Program-made: the position numbers and the translations under genes
Notes under the pieces: model-generated
Seen by the model: the letters and a program-made list of their open reading frames with translations, nothing else
Database searches by the model: none
Told to the model about the DNA's origin: nothing
In this document: positions 7,921 to 16,035 of the stretch, in pieces
Layout: each line of letters opens with the position of its first letter
Numbering within the stretch: position 1 is the first letter of the stretch
NCBI GenBank assembly: GCA_000389735.1
Contig: APJY01000001.1
Location: 124,001 to 188,000 of the forward strand
Reading direction: 5' to 3'
DNA: 64,000 nt
Source: Sulfolobales archaeon Acd1
Lineage (GTDB): Archaea; Thermoproteota; Thermoprotei_A; Sulfolobales; Sulfolobaceae

Positions 7921-8622
7921 ATGAGAACTCCTCAAGTCCTTATAAACTTCAAGGCCTACGAGAACTCCTTCGGGCCTAAAGCCCTCGACCTCGCAAAGGG
8001 CCTCGATAAGTTAAGCAAGGAGTACGGCGTTGAGATAACCGTGAGCGTGCCAGCTACGATGATATCGAGGATCAACGAGGCCGTTGAGATCCCGGTCTTC
8101 GCACAGCACGTTGACCCCTCGCCTATCGGAGCCCATACGGGCAGCGTGATCCCTGAAATGGTAAAGGAGGCAGGAGCTAAGGGCACCCTGATAAACCACA
8201 GCGAGAAGAGGATGAGACTCGACGAGATAGCGGAGGCGATAGCGAGATCGAAGTCGTTAGGCCTCGAGACCGTCGTCTGCGTGGACAGGTACGAGCTTGT
8301 TCATCCAGTAGCGTTGTTGGGCCCGACAGCCGTCCTCATCGAACCCCCAGAGCTGATCGGTTCTGGAATAGCCGTCTCTAAGGCGAAACCCGAAGTGATT
8401 ACTAGGGCTGTAGAGGAGGTAAGGAAAGTCAGCGGGGTTTACTTACTGGCTGGCGCCGGAATAACTTCGGGAGAGGATGTGGAGATAGCGATAAAGCTGG
8501 GCTCCGAAGGCGTCGGAGTCGCCAGCGCCGTAATGAAAGCCAAGGACCCGGTGAAGGTCGCCGAGGACCTGGTTAAGGGAGCCATAAGGGGAATGGAGGG
8601 GCGGAGAGCCCTTATTAAATAA
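7921..8622 (+). CDS. tpiA: triosephosphate isomerase
   Basis: Interconverts dihydroxyacetone phosphate and glyceraldehyde 3-phosphate in gluconeogenesis and glycolysis. Starting at ATG 7921 gives 233 residues, close to the short archaeal tetrameric form. The substrate lysine lies in [11 protein letters not shown], the catalytic histidine in LINHSEKR, and the catalytic glutamate in [10 protein letters not shown]. The phosphate-binding loops [10 protein letters not shown] and [12 protein letters not shown] follow at the C-terminus. The longer start at TTG 7900 is less likely given the TATA box spacing. Short A+T repeats follow the stop. Confidence 0.95.
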   Translation: MRTPQVLINFKAYENSFGPKALDLAKGLDKLSKEYGVEITVSVPATMISRINEAVEIPVFAQHVDPSPIGAHTGSVIPEMVKEAGAKGTLINHSEKRMRLDEIAEAIARSKSLGLETVVCVDRYELVHPVALLGPTAVLIEPPELIGSGIAVSKAKPEVITRAVEEVRKVSGVYLLAGAGITSGEDVEIAIKLGSEGVGVASAVMKAKDPVKVAEDLVKGAIRGMEGRRALIK

Positions 8623-8669
8623 TTATTAAATAATTAGGATTCCTTAGTGTAAATAAACCGTCCTTAATA

Positions 8670-8984
8670 TCACCTGAAGTACGTCTCCAATACCTTGACC
8701 ACGAGTGAATCTCCCCACTTTTTCCTAGATGTTTCAATCGCCTCAGCGGTCCCATATAAGGCGTAAAGTACCGCAGCCGTTATGTAAGCTGAAACGAGGC
8801 CTGCCTCTCCACCGGTCTCCGCTTGAAAAGAATCCAGCCTCATCACGTCTATAATTATTTCGTCCCCTTCCACCCTAGCCGGGCTGTTCCTGCCTTCCCC
8901 TAAGGTTATCCTTTTCGCTATTCCCAAGTCATTGCGCAATACCTCCTCAACGCACTCCAAGTGCTTACACTCTTCAGGACGCAT
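8670..8984 (-). CDS. hypothetical protein, 104 residues
   Basis: Small and mostly helical. Features are two cysteines near the N-terminus (CKHLEC), a short beta segment (VEGDEIIIDVMRL), then an Ala-rich helix (LVSAYITAAVLYALYG) and a charged C-terminal helix. No family is recognised. It is not obviously in an operon: tpiA upstream on the other strand converges on it and the binding-protein gene diverges. Coding is supported by its length in a compact genome and by protein-like composition. Confidence 0.55.
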   Translation of the reverse strand: MRPEECKHLECVEEVLRNDLGIAKRITLGEGRNSPARVEGDEIIIDVMRLDSFQAETGGEAGLVSAYITAAVLYALYGTAEAIETSRKKWGDSLVVKVLETYFR

Positions 8985-9130
8985 TTCCTCATCGAGATAC
9001 CCAGAACGCCCGAGTATTAACTTCGCGTGTCAGCCGAACAACCCGTCGTCATCGCTCGGTTAAGGTTGGTCTCTTCATCCAGGTGGATACTACGCTGCAG
9101 ACGTTAAAATTCTACCCTTTTAAGATAAGG

Positions 9131-9139
9131 CTTATATTA
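9131..9139 (+). promoter_or_regulatory. TATA box of the oxyanion-binding protein gene
   Basis: CTTATATTA is centred 26 bases before ATG 9161, predicting a leaderless mRNA and excluding the longer in-frame start near 9083. Confidence 0.6.
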
Positions 9140-9160
9140 TGTGTACAAACGGAAATATTG

Positions 9161-10204
9161 ATGAACAGAAATATCGTCCTAGGCGTGGTCGTAATTGCTA
9201 TCGTTGTAGGCGTGGTCGCAGGTCTGCTCCTCTATAGCCCCCCTAACAACACGAGTACACCTTTGTTCATATCCGTCGCTGACGCGTACACGGGTGAGGC
9301 TAGTTACCTGGGGGAATCCTTCTCCAAAGCGACGGGAGTGCAATATCACGTCGCGAGCGGGGGCTCGTTCGCCTTAGCCAGGCAAATAGCCGCTGGTTCT
9401 ATTCCAACAACCGTCTTCATGTCGATATCGGATAGGGCTTACTACCCGAGCTTCATGGGTAACTACTCCCCCGGCTGGGCTATAGGCATAGCAACTGACG
9501 AGATGGTGATTGCTTACACCAACAACTCAATAGCTAACAATGCGGTCGCCCAGAACATCGTGAAGCTGTTCGAAGAGGGTATCGCTGAGAACTCCAGCGC
9601 TTTACTCGCTTACGCTTTCGGTAACCTGACGTCGGGTCAAGTGAGGGTAGGGATCTCTAACCCCTTGACGGATCCAGCTGGCTTCAGAGGCTGGTTGGTG
9701 CTCCAAATAGCCGGCTACCTCTACGCCCACAACGAGAGTCTCTATGAGGAGAGGATGTTACTAAATATGGGAAACGTAACGGCTACTAACGCGGCTGAGC
9801 TGGTTCCCGCCTTGGAGACCGGGAACATCCAGTTCCTGTTCATTTATAAGAGCGCCGCGGTCGCGAAACACCTGGAGTACATAGAGTTGCCTCCGCAGTT
9901 GAACTTCGGCTCCCTTCAGTACGCTGACTTCTACAAGCAGTTCGTATACGTCGCAGGGAGCCAGAAGTTCCAGGGAGGCCTGATCGTATTGTGGATCTCC
10001 GTTCCGAAGAACTCCAACAACCCAGACTTAGGGTTCCAGTTCATCAACTTCACGTTAAACCACCTAAACGATCTGGCTCAGTTCGGAATGACGCCGTTGC
10101 AAAAACCGATCCTCGAGATCTGGGTCCCCCAGAACCAATTGCCACCGCAAATACAACAGTACCTCAGCTCAGGGAAATTCGAAGTCATTAACGAGAGTGT
10201 CTGA
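9161..10204 (+). CDS. molybdate/tungstate-type ABC substrate-binding protein, membrane anchored
   Basis: 347 residues from ATG 9161. An N-terminal hydrophobic segment (about 5-26) is followed by a Ser/Thr/Asn/Pro linker with no lipobox cysteine, typical of crenarchaeal binding proteins. The mature part begins ISVADAYTGEASYLGESFSKATG and has the GGSFALARQI and GISNPLTDPAGFRGW segments of the WtpA/ModA oxyanion-binding group. It would capture molybdate or tungstate (sulfate is the alternative) outside the membrane. No permease or ATPase gene is adjacent, which is unusual. Molybdenum-cofactor genes lie 3-6 kb downstream. The 3' end overlaps the convergent glycerate kinase gene by 17 bases. Confidence 0.8.
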   Translation: MNRNIVLGVVVIAIVVGVVAGLLLYSPPNNTSTPLFISVADAYTGEASYLGESFSKATGVQYHVASGGSFALARQIAAGSIPTTVFMSISDRAYYPSFMGNYSPGWAIGIATDEMVIAYTNNSIANNAVAQNIVKLFEEGIAENSSALLAYAFGNLTSGQVRVGISNPLTDPAGFRGWLVLQIAGYLYAHNESLYEERMLLNMGNVTATNAAELVPALETGNIQFLFIYKSAAVAKHLEYIELPPQLNFGSLQYADFYKQFVYVAGSQKFQGGLIVLWISVPKNSNNPDLGFQFINFTLNHLNDLAQFGMTPLQKPILEIWVPQNQLPPQIQQYLSSGKFEVINESV

Positions 10205-11381
10205 GAAGGAAGTAGAAGTTGTTAACGTTAGTGAAGGTAAACCCCGTCCTTATCGCTCTTCCGTACCTTTCCAATAAGCCATAGCTGTCGTGAAGCTCTA
10301 ACGCGCTTAAGGCCTCGCCCTTATCGAGGTACAGCTCCCCGTCCACGTAACAGCCCGCGTACTCGCTGTTCCCGTCCAGGCCGTCCGAGGCCAGAGCCAG
10401 TAGGGCGAAGTCCTTCACCCTCCTTCCTAAGTAATACCCCAAACACACCTCCCCGTTCCTCCCTCCTTTCCCCGCTTTCCCCTCCACCCTCACCTCAGGC
10501 TCCCCTGCTAAGGCTACCTTAGATATGCCTGTGCTAGGTGAGGAGTTCGCTATAGAGGCTAGAAAGAGGCCAAGCGACTTCGCCTCTCCTCTCGCTTCGC
10601 TTGTCAATACCAGCCAGTCCGAGAAACCTTCCTTGAGGACGGTCATGGCGTCTAAAAGAAGGAAGAAGTCCGAGTTGTCGATCTCCTTTGGGGTTTCCCT
10701 TAAGTACTTCTCGTACCCCTCAAGTCCGACCCTCCTGAGCGCCTCCTTTGCGTCCTCAACCGTAGTGGTATCAGGCACTGTAGGGCCGCTACCGATGGTA
10801 GAAGGGTCGTTGCCGGGGACGTCGCTTACGGCTATTGTTATTACTCTCGACTTCGAGAGTTTGGCCAACTGACCGCCTTTGATTTTAGACAAGTGTTTCC
10901 TCACCGCGTTGATTTCGTTGATCGATAGGCCCGACTTGACCAGCTTCTCGTTCAACGTCCTCAGTTCCTCGAGGCTCATGTCCGTTAGTTCTAACAGGGA
11001 CGAGGACCCACCGGATAGGAGGAATACAACTAGGTCGTAATCCTCCTTCTTTAAGGCCTCGACGACGACCTCGCCCGCCCTGAGCGAGCCCTCCCCGGGC
11101 ACCGGATGCTCGGCGACGATCACCTCAGCGTCTCGGAGACTTACGAATACCGGGGTCACAACTATCGCCCTCACCAAAGGAACCTTATTCACGAAGTACT
11201 CTGCCATCGGAACGGAGGCCTTGCCCACAGCTATCAGTAAAGTCCTACTAGTCTCGTAGCTCTTCCCCTCTACGGTAATCTCGTGCCCTCTAACCTCGAC
11301 TTTCCTGGCTAGCCAGTACCTAGGGTCGCTCAGTTTCAGGGCTTTATTTACTAGCTCCCCTATCGTTCCCACTTCCCGCAT
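10188..11381 (-). CDS. glycerate 2-kinase (MOFRL family)
   Basis: 397 residues. ATP-dependent phosphorylation of D-glycerate to 2-phosphoglycerate, the step that returns the non-phosphorylative Entner-Doudoroff branch to lower glycolysis. Family segments seen are TLLIAVGKASVPMAEYF, FLLSGGSSSLLE, ISDxPG-type VSDVPGNDPSTIGSGPT, and the C-terminal MOFRL-like GKGGRNGEVCLGYYLG and LLALASDGLDGNSEYAGCYVD. The start at ATG 11381 overlaps the end of the upstream winged-helix gene by 38 bases, so they form an operon with the DtxR-type regulator. kdgA in this window supplies the same pathway. Confidence 0.9.
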   Translation of the reverse strand: MREVGTIGELVNKALKLSDPRYWLARKVEVRGHEITVEGKSYETSRTLLIAVGKASVPMAEYFVNKVPLVRAIVVTPVFVSLRDAEVIVAEHPVPGEGSLRAGEVVVEALKKEDYDLVVFLLSGGSSSLLELTDMSLEELRTLNEKLVKSGLSINEINAVRKHLSKIKGGQLAKLSKSRVITIAVSDVPGNDPSTIGSGPTVPDTTTVEDAKEALRRVGLEGYEKYLRETPKEIDNSDFFLLLDAMTVLKEGFSDWLVLTSEARGEAKSLGLFLASIANSSPSTGISKVALAGEPEVRVEGKAGKGGRNGEVCLGYYLGRRVKDFALLALASDGLDGNSEYAGCYVDGELYLDKGEALSALELHDSYGLLERYGRAIRTGFTFTNVNNFYFLLRHSR

Positions 11382-11712
11382 TCCTCATCTCCTTGTAGAG
11401 CTGTCCGGCGAGCTTCCTGCCCTCCTTAGTCAAATCGTAATAAACGCCCGACGGTTTGTGATCCATCTCCTTAGCCTTAACCTTAAGCCAGGGCTTAATG
11501 GAGGAAGTGACGCTCCTCTTCAGGCTACCCTTGAACCTCGTTAAGAGTCCAGCCTCTTCGAGTCTAGTGCAGGCCGTCTCTATTTCGCTCTCGTCGTACT
11601 TGGGGGCCCAGCCGTGTTCGCCTAACAGCCTCCTCGCCATGAGCCAGGGCGTGTCAGGACCGTACTTGTATATGTGGATGAGTATTTTCTTCTCCAGGTC
11701 ACTCAGTTCCAT
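11344..11712 (-). CDS. winged-helix protein, DUF2250-like, single unit
   Basis: 122 residues. An N-terminal winged helix ([39 protein letters not shown]) is followed by a basic linker and a signature [22 protein letters not shown]. The same His-x(n)-Tyr-Tyr-x-Leu-Thr-x-Glu-Gly pattern occurs twice in the 210-residue protein at 54192-54824, so the two belong to one family, probably DUF2250. It overlaps the DtxR-type gene upstream by 14 bases and glycerate kinase downstream by 38. It is presumably a DNA-binding regulator; targets are unknown. Confidence 0.7.
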   Translation of the reverse strand: MELSDLEKKILIHIYKYGPDTPWLMARRLLGEHGWAPKYDESEIETACTRLEEAGLLTRFKGSLKRSVTSSIKPWLKVKAKEMDHKPSGVYYDLTKEGRKLAGQLYKEMRNAGSGNDRGASK

Positions 11713-12328
11713 TCACTAGCACCTGTTCAGCCAAGGCGTTCTCTAATTCATGAACCTTCCCGTCCACCTCTATCTTGCCCTTATCTATCACCCTCACTTC
11801 CTTGCCCGGAAACAAGCCCAGCTCTAGGGCCCTCCTTAACACCCACTCCTCCTCCCTTATTATCATGACGACCCTGTACTTTCCGGGCCTCGCCTCCGAC
11901 AGCTTGAATCCCTCGACCTTCTCCACCCTCCCTGGAATGGGGTGACCGTGAGGACAAGTCCTCGGCCTCCCTAAGATCTCGTCAAGCCTCTCGAGAACGT
12001 CGTCGGGCCACACGTGTTCCAGCCTGTGGGCTATCTCGTGCGCCCTAACCCAGTCTATTCCGATTATGTCGGTCAATAACCTCTCGGAGAGCCTGTGCGC
12101 CCTTATGAGTTTCTCCGCGAGCTTCCTGCCCTCTTCCGTGAGGTTGATCTTCCTGTCTTTCCTGGTTACGAGGTTCATCCTCTCCAACTTCGCCAAGGCC
12201 GAGCTTATGGTTCCTGGGCTCACGCCGAAGATCAGTATCAGGTCGGAGACTCTGGCGTGGCCTTTCAGCTCCTCCAGCTCGTAAATCTCCTTTAGGTAGT
12301 TCTCGAGGGGTTCCGAGATCTCCGCCAA
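11699..12328 (-). CDS. DtxR/MntR-type metal-dependent regulator with FeoA domain
   Basis: 209 residues from TTG 12328. An N-terminal winged helix (about 8-65) leads to a dimerisation/metal-binding region with [20 protein letters not shown] and CPHGHPIP, then a FeoA/SH3-like domain (about 138-205; [19 protein letters not shown]). This is the complete architecture, with the Glu-His ligands that the shorter paralogue at 402-794 lacks. It is expected to repress metal-uptake genes when Fe or Mn is plentiful. It is divergent from a glycine-zipper protein; a TATA-like GTTAATACTTAG (about 12351-12362, read on the minus strand) precedes it. Confidence 0.88.
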   Translation of the reverse strand: MAEISEPLENYLKEIYELEELKGHARVSDLILIFGVSPGTISSALAKLERMNLVTRKDRKINLTEEGRKLAEKLIRAHRLSERLLTDIIGIDWVRAHEIAHRLEHVWPDDVLERLDEILGRPRTCPHGHPIPGRVEKVEGFKLSEARPGKYRVVMIIREEEWVLRRALELGLFPGKEVRVIDKGKIEVDGKVHELENALAEQVLVNGTE

Positions 12329-12369
12329 CGCTAAGCTATATACCGATTATGTTCACTAAGTATTAACTG

Positions 12370-12801
12370 ATGCAAATGTACAAGGTGAGGTTGAAGCTCG
12401 AGAACCCGGAAAAGGCCAAGAACTCCTTGGAGGACATAAGGAAGGTCGGCCTGATCCCGGTGTTCTTCACCGTTTCAGGGAATTACGAGCTCTACGAGGC
12501 CTTGGTCCCCTTCAAGACCATCTCAGACGTTAAGGAGGCCTTAGTGGACTTGGCTTATTTGGCCAGCAAGAAGGGTAAGAGAAGCGATGAAAGATACGCG
12601 ATAATCTACGAAGTCAAGAACATGGACTTGGGTATCGCCCTGGGTGCGGCACTCGGAGCATTGGGAGGTTACGCGTTGGGTCACTTCCTGGGAAGCGTTC
12701 TGGGAGCCCTGGGAGGTGCAGCACTCGGAGCGATAGCGACCAGCCTGCTCGACGAGAGGCCAGTCGAGGTCGTGCCGTGGCCTATCGCCGTCAGCTCTTG
12801 A
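12370..12801 (+). CDS. hypothetical protein with C-terminal glycine-zipper membrane hairpin
   Basis: 143 residues. Residues 1-85 look like a compact alpha/beta domain. Residues about 88-128 are a run of glycine-zipper motifs (LGAALGALGGYALGHFLG, then VLGALGGAALGAIATSLL), which usually form membrane-inserted helix pairs or pores. A short acidic/proline tail follows. ATG 12370 lies about 30 bases after the TATA-like CTATATACC (12335-12343). It is divergent from the full-length DtxR regulator, so metal-responsive control is plausible but unproven. The 3' end overlaps the convergent methyltransferase by 11 bases. No named family recognised. Confidence 0.65.
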   Translation: MQMYKVRLKLENPEKAKNSLEDIRKVGLIPVFFTVSGNYELYEALVPFKTISDVKEALVDLAYLASKKGKRSDERYAIIYEVKNMDLGIALGAALGALGGYALGHFLGSVLGALGGAALGAIATSLLDERPVEVVPWPIAVSS

Positions 12802-13498
12802 CAACCTCGAAATAGGACCAGGCCCCCATCTTCCTTGCCTTATCCACTTCGAAGTACCTAGTTAAGACGCCTAGGTAGTAATCGTAACTTCTCAGACTTA
12901 GCCCCCACCATCTCGAGAGGATTTTGTCAATCGCGTTGTTGTCCGTCATCACCGTTAGTACCGCCCTACCTTTGTCTTTCAGCACCCTGTGGATCTCCTG
13001 GATAGCTAAGGAGGGGTCGTCAAGCATGTGTATGACGAACAACGAGCTGGCCGAATCGAAGGAGGAGTCCTTAAACGGTAACCTCCTAGCGTCAGCCCTG
13101 ACAGCTATCACGTTGGGCCTCCTTTTCCTTAAATAATTGAGGAACCTAAGGGAGACATCCAGGCCCACGCAAACCCTGCACTTACCGTAGTCGAAGAGTT
13201 TTCCAGTTCCCGTCCCTACGTCCAGGTGCCTCTCACCCATCGAGCTCGCTGCTAAAGACATTAGTGAAGAGTAGCTCGTTCCTGCCGTTAGAGATAGTCC
13301 TAAGGGGGCCCAAAGGCTTTCATAGATGGGGGCTACCCTTTCGAGTAACTCGTGGGACTCGACGTTCTCCGTCAGGAAATCCAAAATACCGTTCGTTTCC
13401 TTGAACTCGTGCCCGTTCTCGCACCTCCACTTGGTTATTATTTTAGTGCCGTCGATGGGGCACCTCATCATCTCGATTATTTCGTCGTCCTGGCTCAT
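12791..13498 (-). CDS. SAM-dependent class I methyltransferase with N-terminal zinc-ribbon-like segment
   Basis: 235 residues. MRCPIDGTKIITKWRCENGHEF at about 11-32 resembles a Trm112/zinc-ribbon segment, though it shows only two cysteines. The Rossmann methyltransferase domain follows: motif I HLDVGTGTGKLF, then VGLDVSLRF, a DAR..PFKDSSFD acidic region, and ALSSLFVIHMLDDP-type motif IV. This is the UbiE/Methyltransf_11 group; the substrate is not predictable. Its ATG at 13498 lies inside the end of mobB (56-base overlap); an in-frame ATG at 13468 would shorten the overlap. Confidence 0.82.
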   Translation of the reverse strand: MSQDDEIIEMMRCPIDGTKIITKWRCENGHEFKETNGILDFLTENVESHELLERVAPIYESLWAPLGLSLTAGTSYSSLMSLAASSMGERHLDVGTGTGKLFDYGKCRVCVGLDVSLRFLNYLRKRRPNVIAVRADARRLPFKDSSFDSASSLFVIHMLDDPSLAIQEIHRVLKDKGRAVLTVMTDNNAIDKILSRWWGLSLRSYDYYLGVLTRYFEVDKARKMGAWSYFEVVKS

Positions 13499-13961
13499 GC
13501 CTCATGAGGGCATTTGTTAATGATACCCAATAATCTTGAGCATCATTCCCCTTGCTTAGACACTCCTTGATCATCCTCATGAGGGCTTGGGCGACTTCGC
13601 TCACCTGGCTAGGCTCCCTTATTTCGACCCTGATAGGGGCCACGAAGTCAGAGAGACCCTCTACTAGAACGACGTCAACACTGAGACACCTGACGAAATC
13701 GGGGTAGTTGGCGAAGAGAATCAGACCGTTCGGGTCTCGGAAAACTACAGCGTCAGCACCAGCTGATCTGAACCTGTAAGTGTCTTTTCCCTGTAGGTCT
13801 ATCACGTGATGGGAGGGCTTAACGACTAAAACCCTGAAGCCCTCGCCTTTCAACTCCTTAACTACCTTCTCTATCACGGCCGTTTTACCGCTGTCCTTAC
13901 GTCCCAGAACTTGAGCTACGCACGGCAAACGATCGACCTGAATATATATTTCATGAAGCAT
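13443..13961 (-). CDS. mobB: molybdopterin-guanine dinucleotide biosynthesis protein MobB
   Basis: 172 residues from ATG 13961. It begins with a P-loop GTP-binding motif VLGRKDSGKTAVIEKV, followed by the MobB segments VLVVKPSHHVIDLQGKDTYRF, GADAVVFRD and VDVVLVEGLSDF. MobB binds GTP and assists MobA in forming the guanine dinucleotide form of the molybdenum cofactor. The C-terminal 15 or so residues are Arg/His/Asn-rich and translated from the overlap with the methyltransferase start, so they are probably not conserved. It is divergent from moeA with ten bases between. Confidence 0.87.
   Translation of the reverse strand: MLHEIYIQVDRLPCVAQVLGRKDSGKTAVIEKVVKELKGEGFRVLVVKPSHHVIDLQGKDTYRFRSAGADAVVFRDPNGLILFANYPDFVRCLSVDVVLVEGLSDFVAPIRVEIREPSQVSEVAQALMRMIKECLSKGNDAQDYWVSLTNALMRHEPGRRNNRDDEVPHRRH
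13941..13950 (+). promoter_or_regulatory. TATA box of moeA
   Basis: AATATATATT is centred about 26 bases before GTG 13972, predicting a leaderless transcript. It lies just inside the mobB reading frame on the opposite strand. Confidence 0.6.
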
Positions 13962-13971
13962 ATTTAGGCCT

Positions 13972-15135
13972 GTGTTACTGGACGTAGAGGAGGCCCATTC
14001 GCGAATTGACCGTTCGTTCTCGCAGATCAGGGCGACTAGGAGGGTCAAGGTTTGGGACGCCGTTAATAGGGTGATCGCTGAGGACGTTTACTCCCCCGTT
14101 GACGTGCCGGAAAGGGACATAGCTGCGATGGATGGGTACGCGGTGAACGTCGAGGGCCTGGAAAAGTACGGCAAGTTGAAGGTAGTTGGCAAGAGCTTCC
14201 CCAACACAGTCGAACTCCCTCCGATAGGGGATGACCAGGCCGTTTACGTCACGACCGGATCCCCGATCCCCCCGGGCGCGAACGCCGTGATCAGGATCGA
14301 GGCTGCAAGGCTGGAGAACGGCTACGTCACTTCCTCCCTCAGACCCAGGCCTGGACAGGACATAAGGCCCTCAGGCGAAGACTTCAGGAAGGGCGACCTG
14401 TTAATCCCTAAAGGCTCTATTCTTACGGAGAGGCATTTGGGCCTCCTCCTGAGGGCCAACGTAGATGAAGTAGAAGTCGTCGACTTAAGGTCTTGTGTGT
14501 TCGCCACAGGGGACGAGCTCGTTCCCTACTACGTTTCGGATAGTGGTAAAGTGAGGGACTCCATCGGGCCTATCATAACGTCCTACTTGAGGAGGTTCGG
14601 TACCGTGGAGTACTTGGGCGTGGTTAAGGACGACCCTCACGAGCTTGAACGGGTTCTAGTTGATGCCTCGCTAAGATGCGATCTGATCCTCTCCATCGGA
14701 GGATCCTCGATGGGTGAGAAGGATTTCGTGAAGAAGGTCGTGAGCAGGTTGGGGGATCTCGTCTTTGAAGGGGTTATCACGAACGTGATCAAGAGGTGTG
14801 GCGTCGGTAAAGTGAACGGGAAGGCGTTTGTTTCCCTCCCAGGACAGGTTGTCTCGGCAGTTACCTCCTTTCACGAGTTCGGTCTCCACGTATTGGAGAC
14901 GCTTTCCGGCCTGAAGTTGAGGAAGGTCAAGGAAGTTGAGCTGGCTCAGGACCTAGAAGTGAAGCACCACATGGACTCAGTTTACTTGATTAAGTTAACC
15001 GACCACGGGGCCACGCCTTTGAGGTGGGGAGTAGGACTTTACAGCGAACTGGTCAAAGCGGACGGCTACGCGATCTTCAAAAGGGGAAGGAAGTATGGGA
15101 AGGGAGAAAGGTTCGAGGTCAAGCTCTTCATATAA
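13972..15135 (+). CDS. moeA: molybdopterin molybdenumtransferase MoeA
   Basis: 387 residues starting at GTG 13972. MoeA inserts molybdate (or tungstate) into adenylated molybdopterin. The sequence has the MoeA core DVPERDIAAMDGYAV, VTTGSPIPPGANAVIRIE and RPSGEDFRKGDLLIPKG, then the MoCF domain with FATGDELVP and the phosphate-binding LILSIGGSSMGEKDFV, and a C-terminal domain IV. Its end overlaps mobA by 41 bases. With mobB on the other side, this is a compact cofactor cluster for molybdenum enzymes. Confidence 0.94.
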   Translation: MLLDVEEAHSRIDRSFSQIRATRRVKVWDAVNRVIAEDVYSPVDVPERDIAAMDGYAVNVEGLEKYGKLKVVGKSFPNTVELPPIGDDQAVYVTTGSPIPPGANAVIRIEAARLENGYVTSSLRPRPGQDIRPSGEDFRKGDLLIPKGSILTERHLGLLLRANVDEVEVVDLRSCVFATGDELVPYYVSDSGKVRDSIGPIITSYLRRFGTVEYLGVVKDDPHELERVLVDASLRCDLILSIGGSSMGEKDFVKKVVSRLGDLVFEGVITNVIKRCGVGKVNGKAFVSLPGQVVSAVTSFHEFGLHVLETLSGLKLRKVKEVELAQDLEVKHHMDSVYLIKLTDHGATPLRWGVGLYSELVKADGYAIFKRGRKYGKGERFEVKLFI

Positions 15136-15658
15136 GGTAGTCATTCTAGCTGGAGGGAGGTCGAGGAGGTTCGGCGTAGACAAGTGTTCCTTCGAGTGGA
15201 ACGGTAGGAGCTTCCTCGATAGGCTGCTGGAGGAGTTTACGGGGCTCGAGGTATTCGTAATTACCGACAGACCGAGGCGTTACCCCAACGAGATCCTGGA
15301 TAAAACGCTGAAAGGACCTTTCGTTGCTCTGAACGAATTCGTTAAGGGAAACGCGATTAGCGGGAAACTGTTCGTTGTTGGATGCGATCACCCCTTCGCT
15401 ACAAGGAAGCTTGCGGAAGTGTTGTGCTCCTTTGAGAGGGAGGCAGTGGTCCCGTTAAAGGCCGGGAAACCGCAATACTCGTTAGCTTGTTATAAGAGCG
15501 ACGTAATTCGGGAAGGGTGCACCAGCTTTAGGGAGTGTATTAAGTCCCCCCTGTTCCTTTCACCGAGAGAACTCGTTTATTACGGAATACATGAAATCGT
15601 TTTGTTTTCTGCAAACTCTCCTAAGGATCTAATACTTTCGCCCATACGTTCTTTATAA
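15095..15658 (+). CDS. mobA: molybdenum cofactor guanylyltransferase MobA
   Basis: 187 residues. The nucleotidyltransferase signature LAGGRSRRFGVDKCSFEW lies at about residues 19-36, followed by FVVGCDHPFA (the Asp metal site) and PLKAGKPQYSLACY. It transfers GMP from GTP to molybdopterin. It starts at ATG 15095, inside the end of moeA, so translation is probably coupled; about 17 residues precede the core and a later start is possible. An A+T-rich intergenic region follows. Confidence 0.88.
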   Translation: MGREKGSRSSSSYKVVILAGGRSRRFGVDKCSFEWNGRSFLDRLLEEFTGLEVFVITDRPRRYPNEILDKTLKGPFVALNEFVKGNAISGKLFVVGCDHPFATRKLAEVLCSFEREAVVPLKAGKPQYSLACYKSDVIREGCTSFRECIKSPLFLSPRELVYYGIHEIVLFSANSPKDLILSPIRSL

Positions 15659-15896
15659 AGAGAATAAGATACGTCCACATAAGCCTCCCTTTCGCAATGA
15701 TCTTCTATATCTAGAGAAGTATTAAACGATTTACAATAAACTATATTATATCTCTACCTAGAATTCATATAAATTCGTACCAAGCAACGCTATAATTTAA
15801 TTTTACGCCGTGAAGTTTATCATCAATTTTCAAAGTGAAGGAAGTCCTGAATCTTTAATTACGCCGTCCTTGGCTAAACTAAGACGGGACCCAGAA
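15659..15896. other. A+T-rich intergenic region after mobA
   Basis: About 240 bases with several TATA-like stretches (for example near 15791-15803 and 15853-15861) and no ORF over 30 codons that looks like a protein. It ends at the 20-residue ORF at 15897. No tRNA or convincing guide-RNA layout was found. Confidence 0.4.
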
Positions 15897-15959
15897 ATGG
15901 CCAAGAAGAAAGAGCAGAAGCAGGGGTCCCCACAAGCCCAGCAGTCTCAGAAGAAGTAA
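15897..15959 (+). CDS. possible 20-residue Lys/Gln-rich protein
   Basis: ATG to TAA encoding 20 residues, of which 13 are Lys or Gln: MAKKKEQKQ, then GSPQAQQ, then SQKK. A TATA-like CTTTAATTA (15853-15861) lies about 40 bases upstream, allowing a short leader, and a T-run (15993-15999) follows within 40 bases. The composition resembles the tails of archaeal ribosomal proteins, such as S13 in this window. It could equally be chance in an intergenic region. No family recognised. Confidence 0.35.
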   Translation: MAKKKEQKQGSPQAQQSQKK

Positions 15960-16007
15960 TACTCCCTTAGCATAGGGGGATATAAAGGTAACCTTTTTTC
16001 CGTCACG

Positions 16008-16016
16008 TTATTAATA
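16008..16016 (+). promoter_or_regulatory. TATA box of the methyltransferase-Dph6 operon
   Basis: TTATTAATA is centred 24-26 bases before ATG 16036, giving a leaderless start for the three-gene run that follows. Confidence 0.5.
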
Positions 16017-16035
16017 CGAAAGGTCATCGAGCCAA

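Noticed and set aside
9039-9091. Minus-strand GGATGA, CGATGA and CTGA resembling a C/D sRNA between two divergent genes
   Set aside because: The C box matches only five of seven bases, D' is CCGA and overlaps C'; the geometry is poor compared with 59078-59127.
10525-10872. 115-residue ORF on the plus strand within glycerate kinase
   Set aside because: It is antisense to a clear MOFRL kinase and is a codon-bias shadow.
12892-12951. Minus-strand GTGATGA and CTGA about 50 bases apart inside the methyltransferase gene
   Set aside because: Within a well-conserved coding region, no D' or C' boxes; coding constraint explains the strings.
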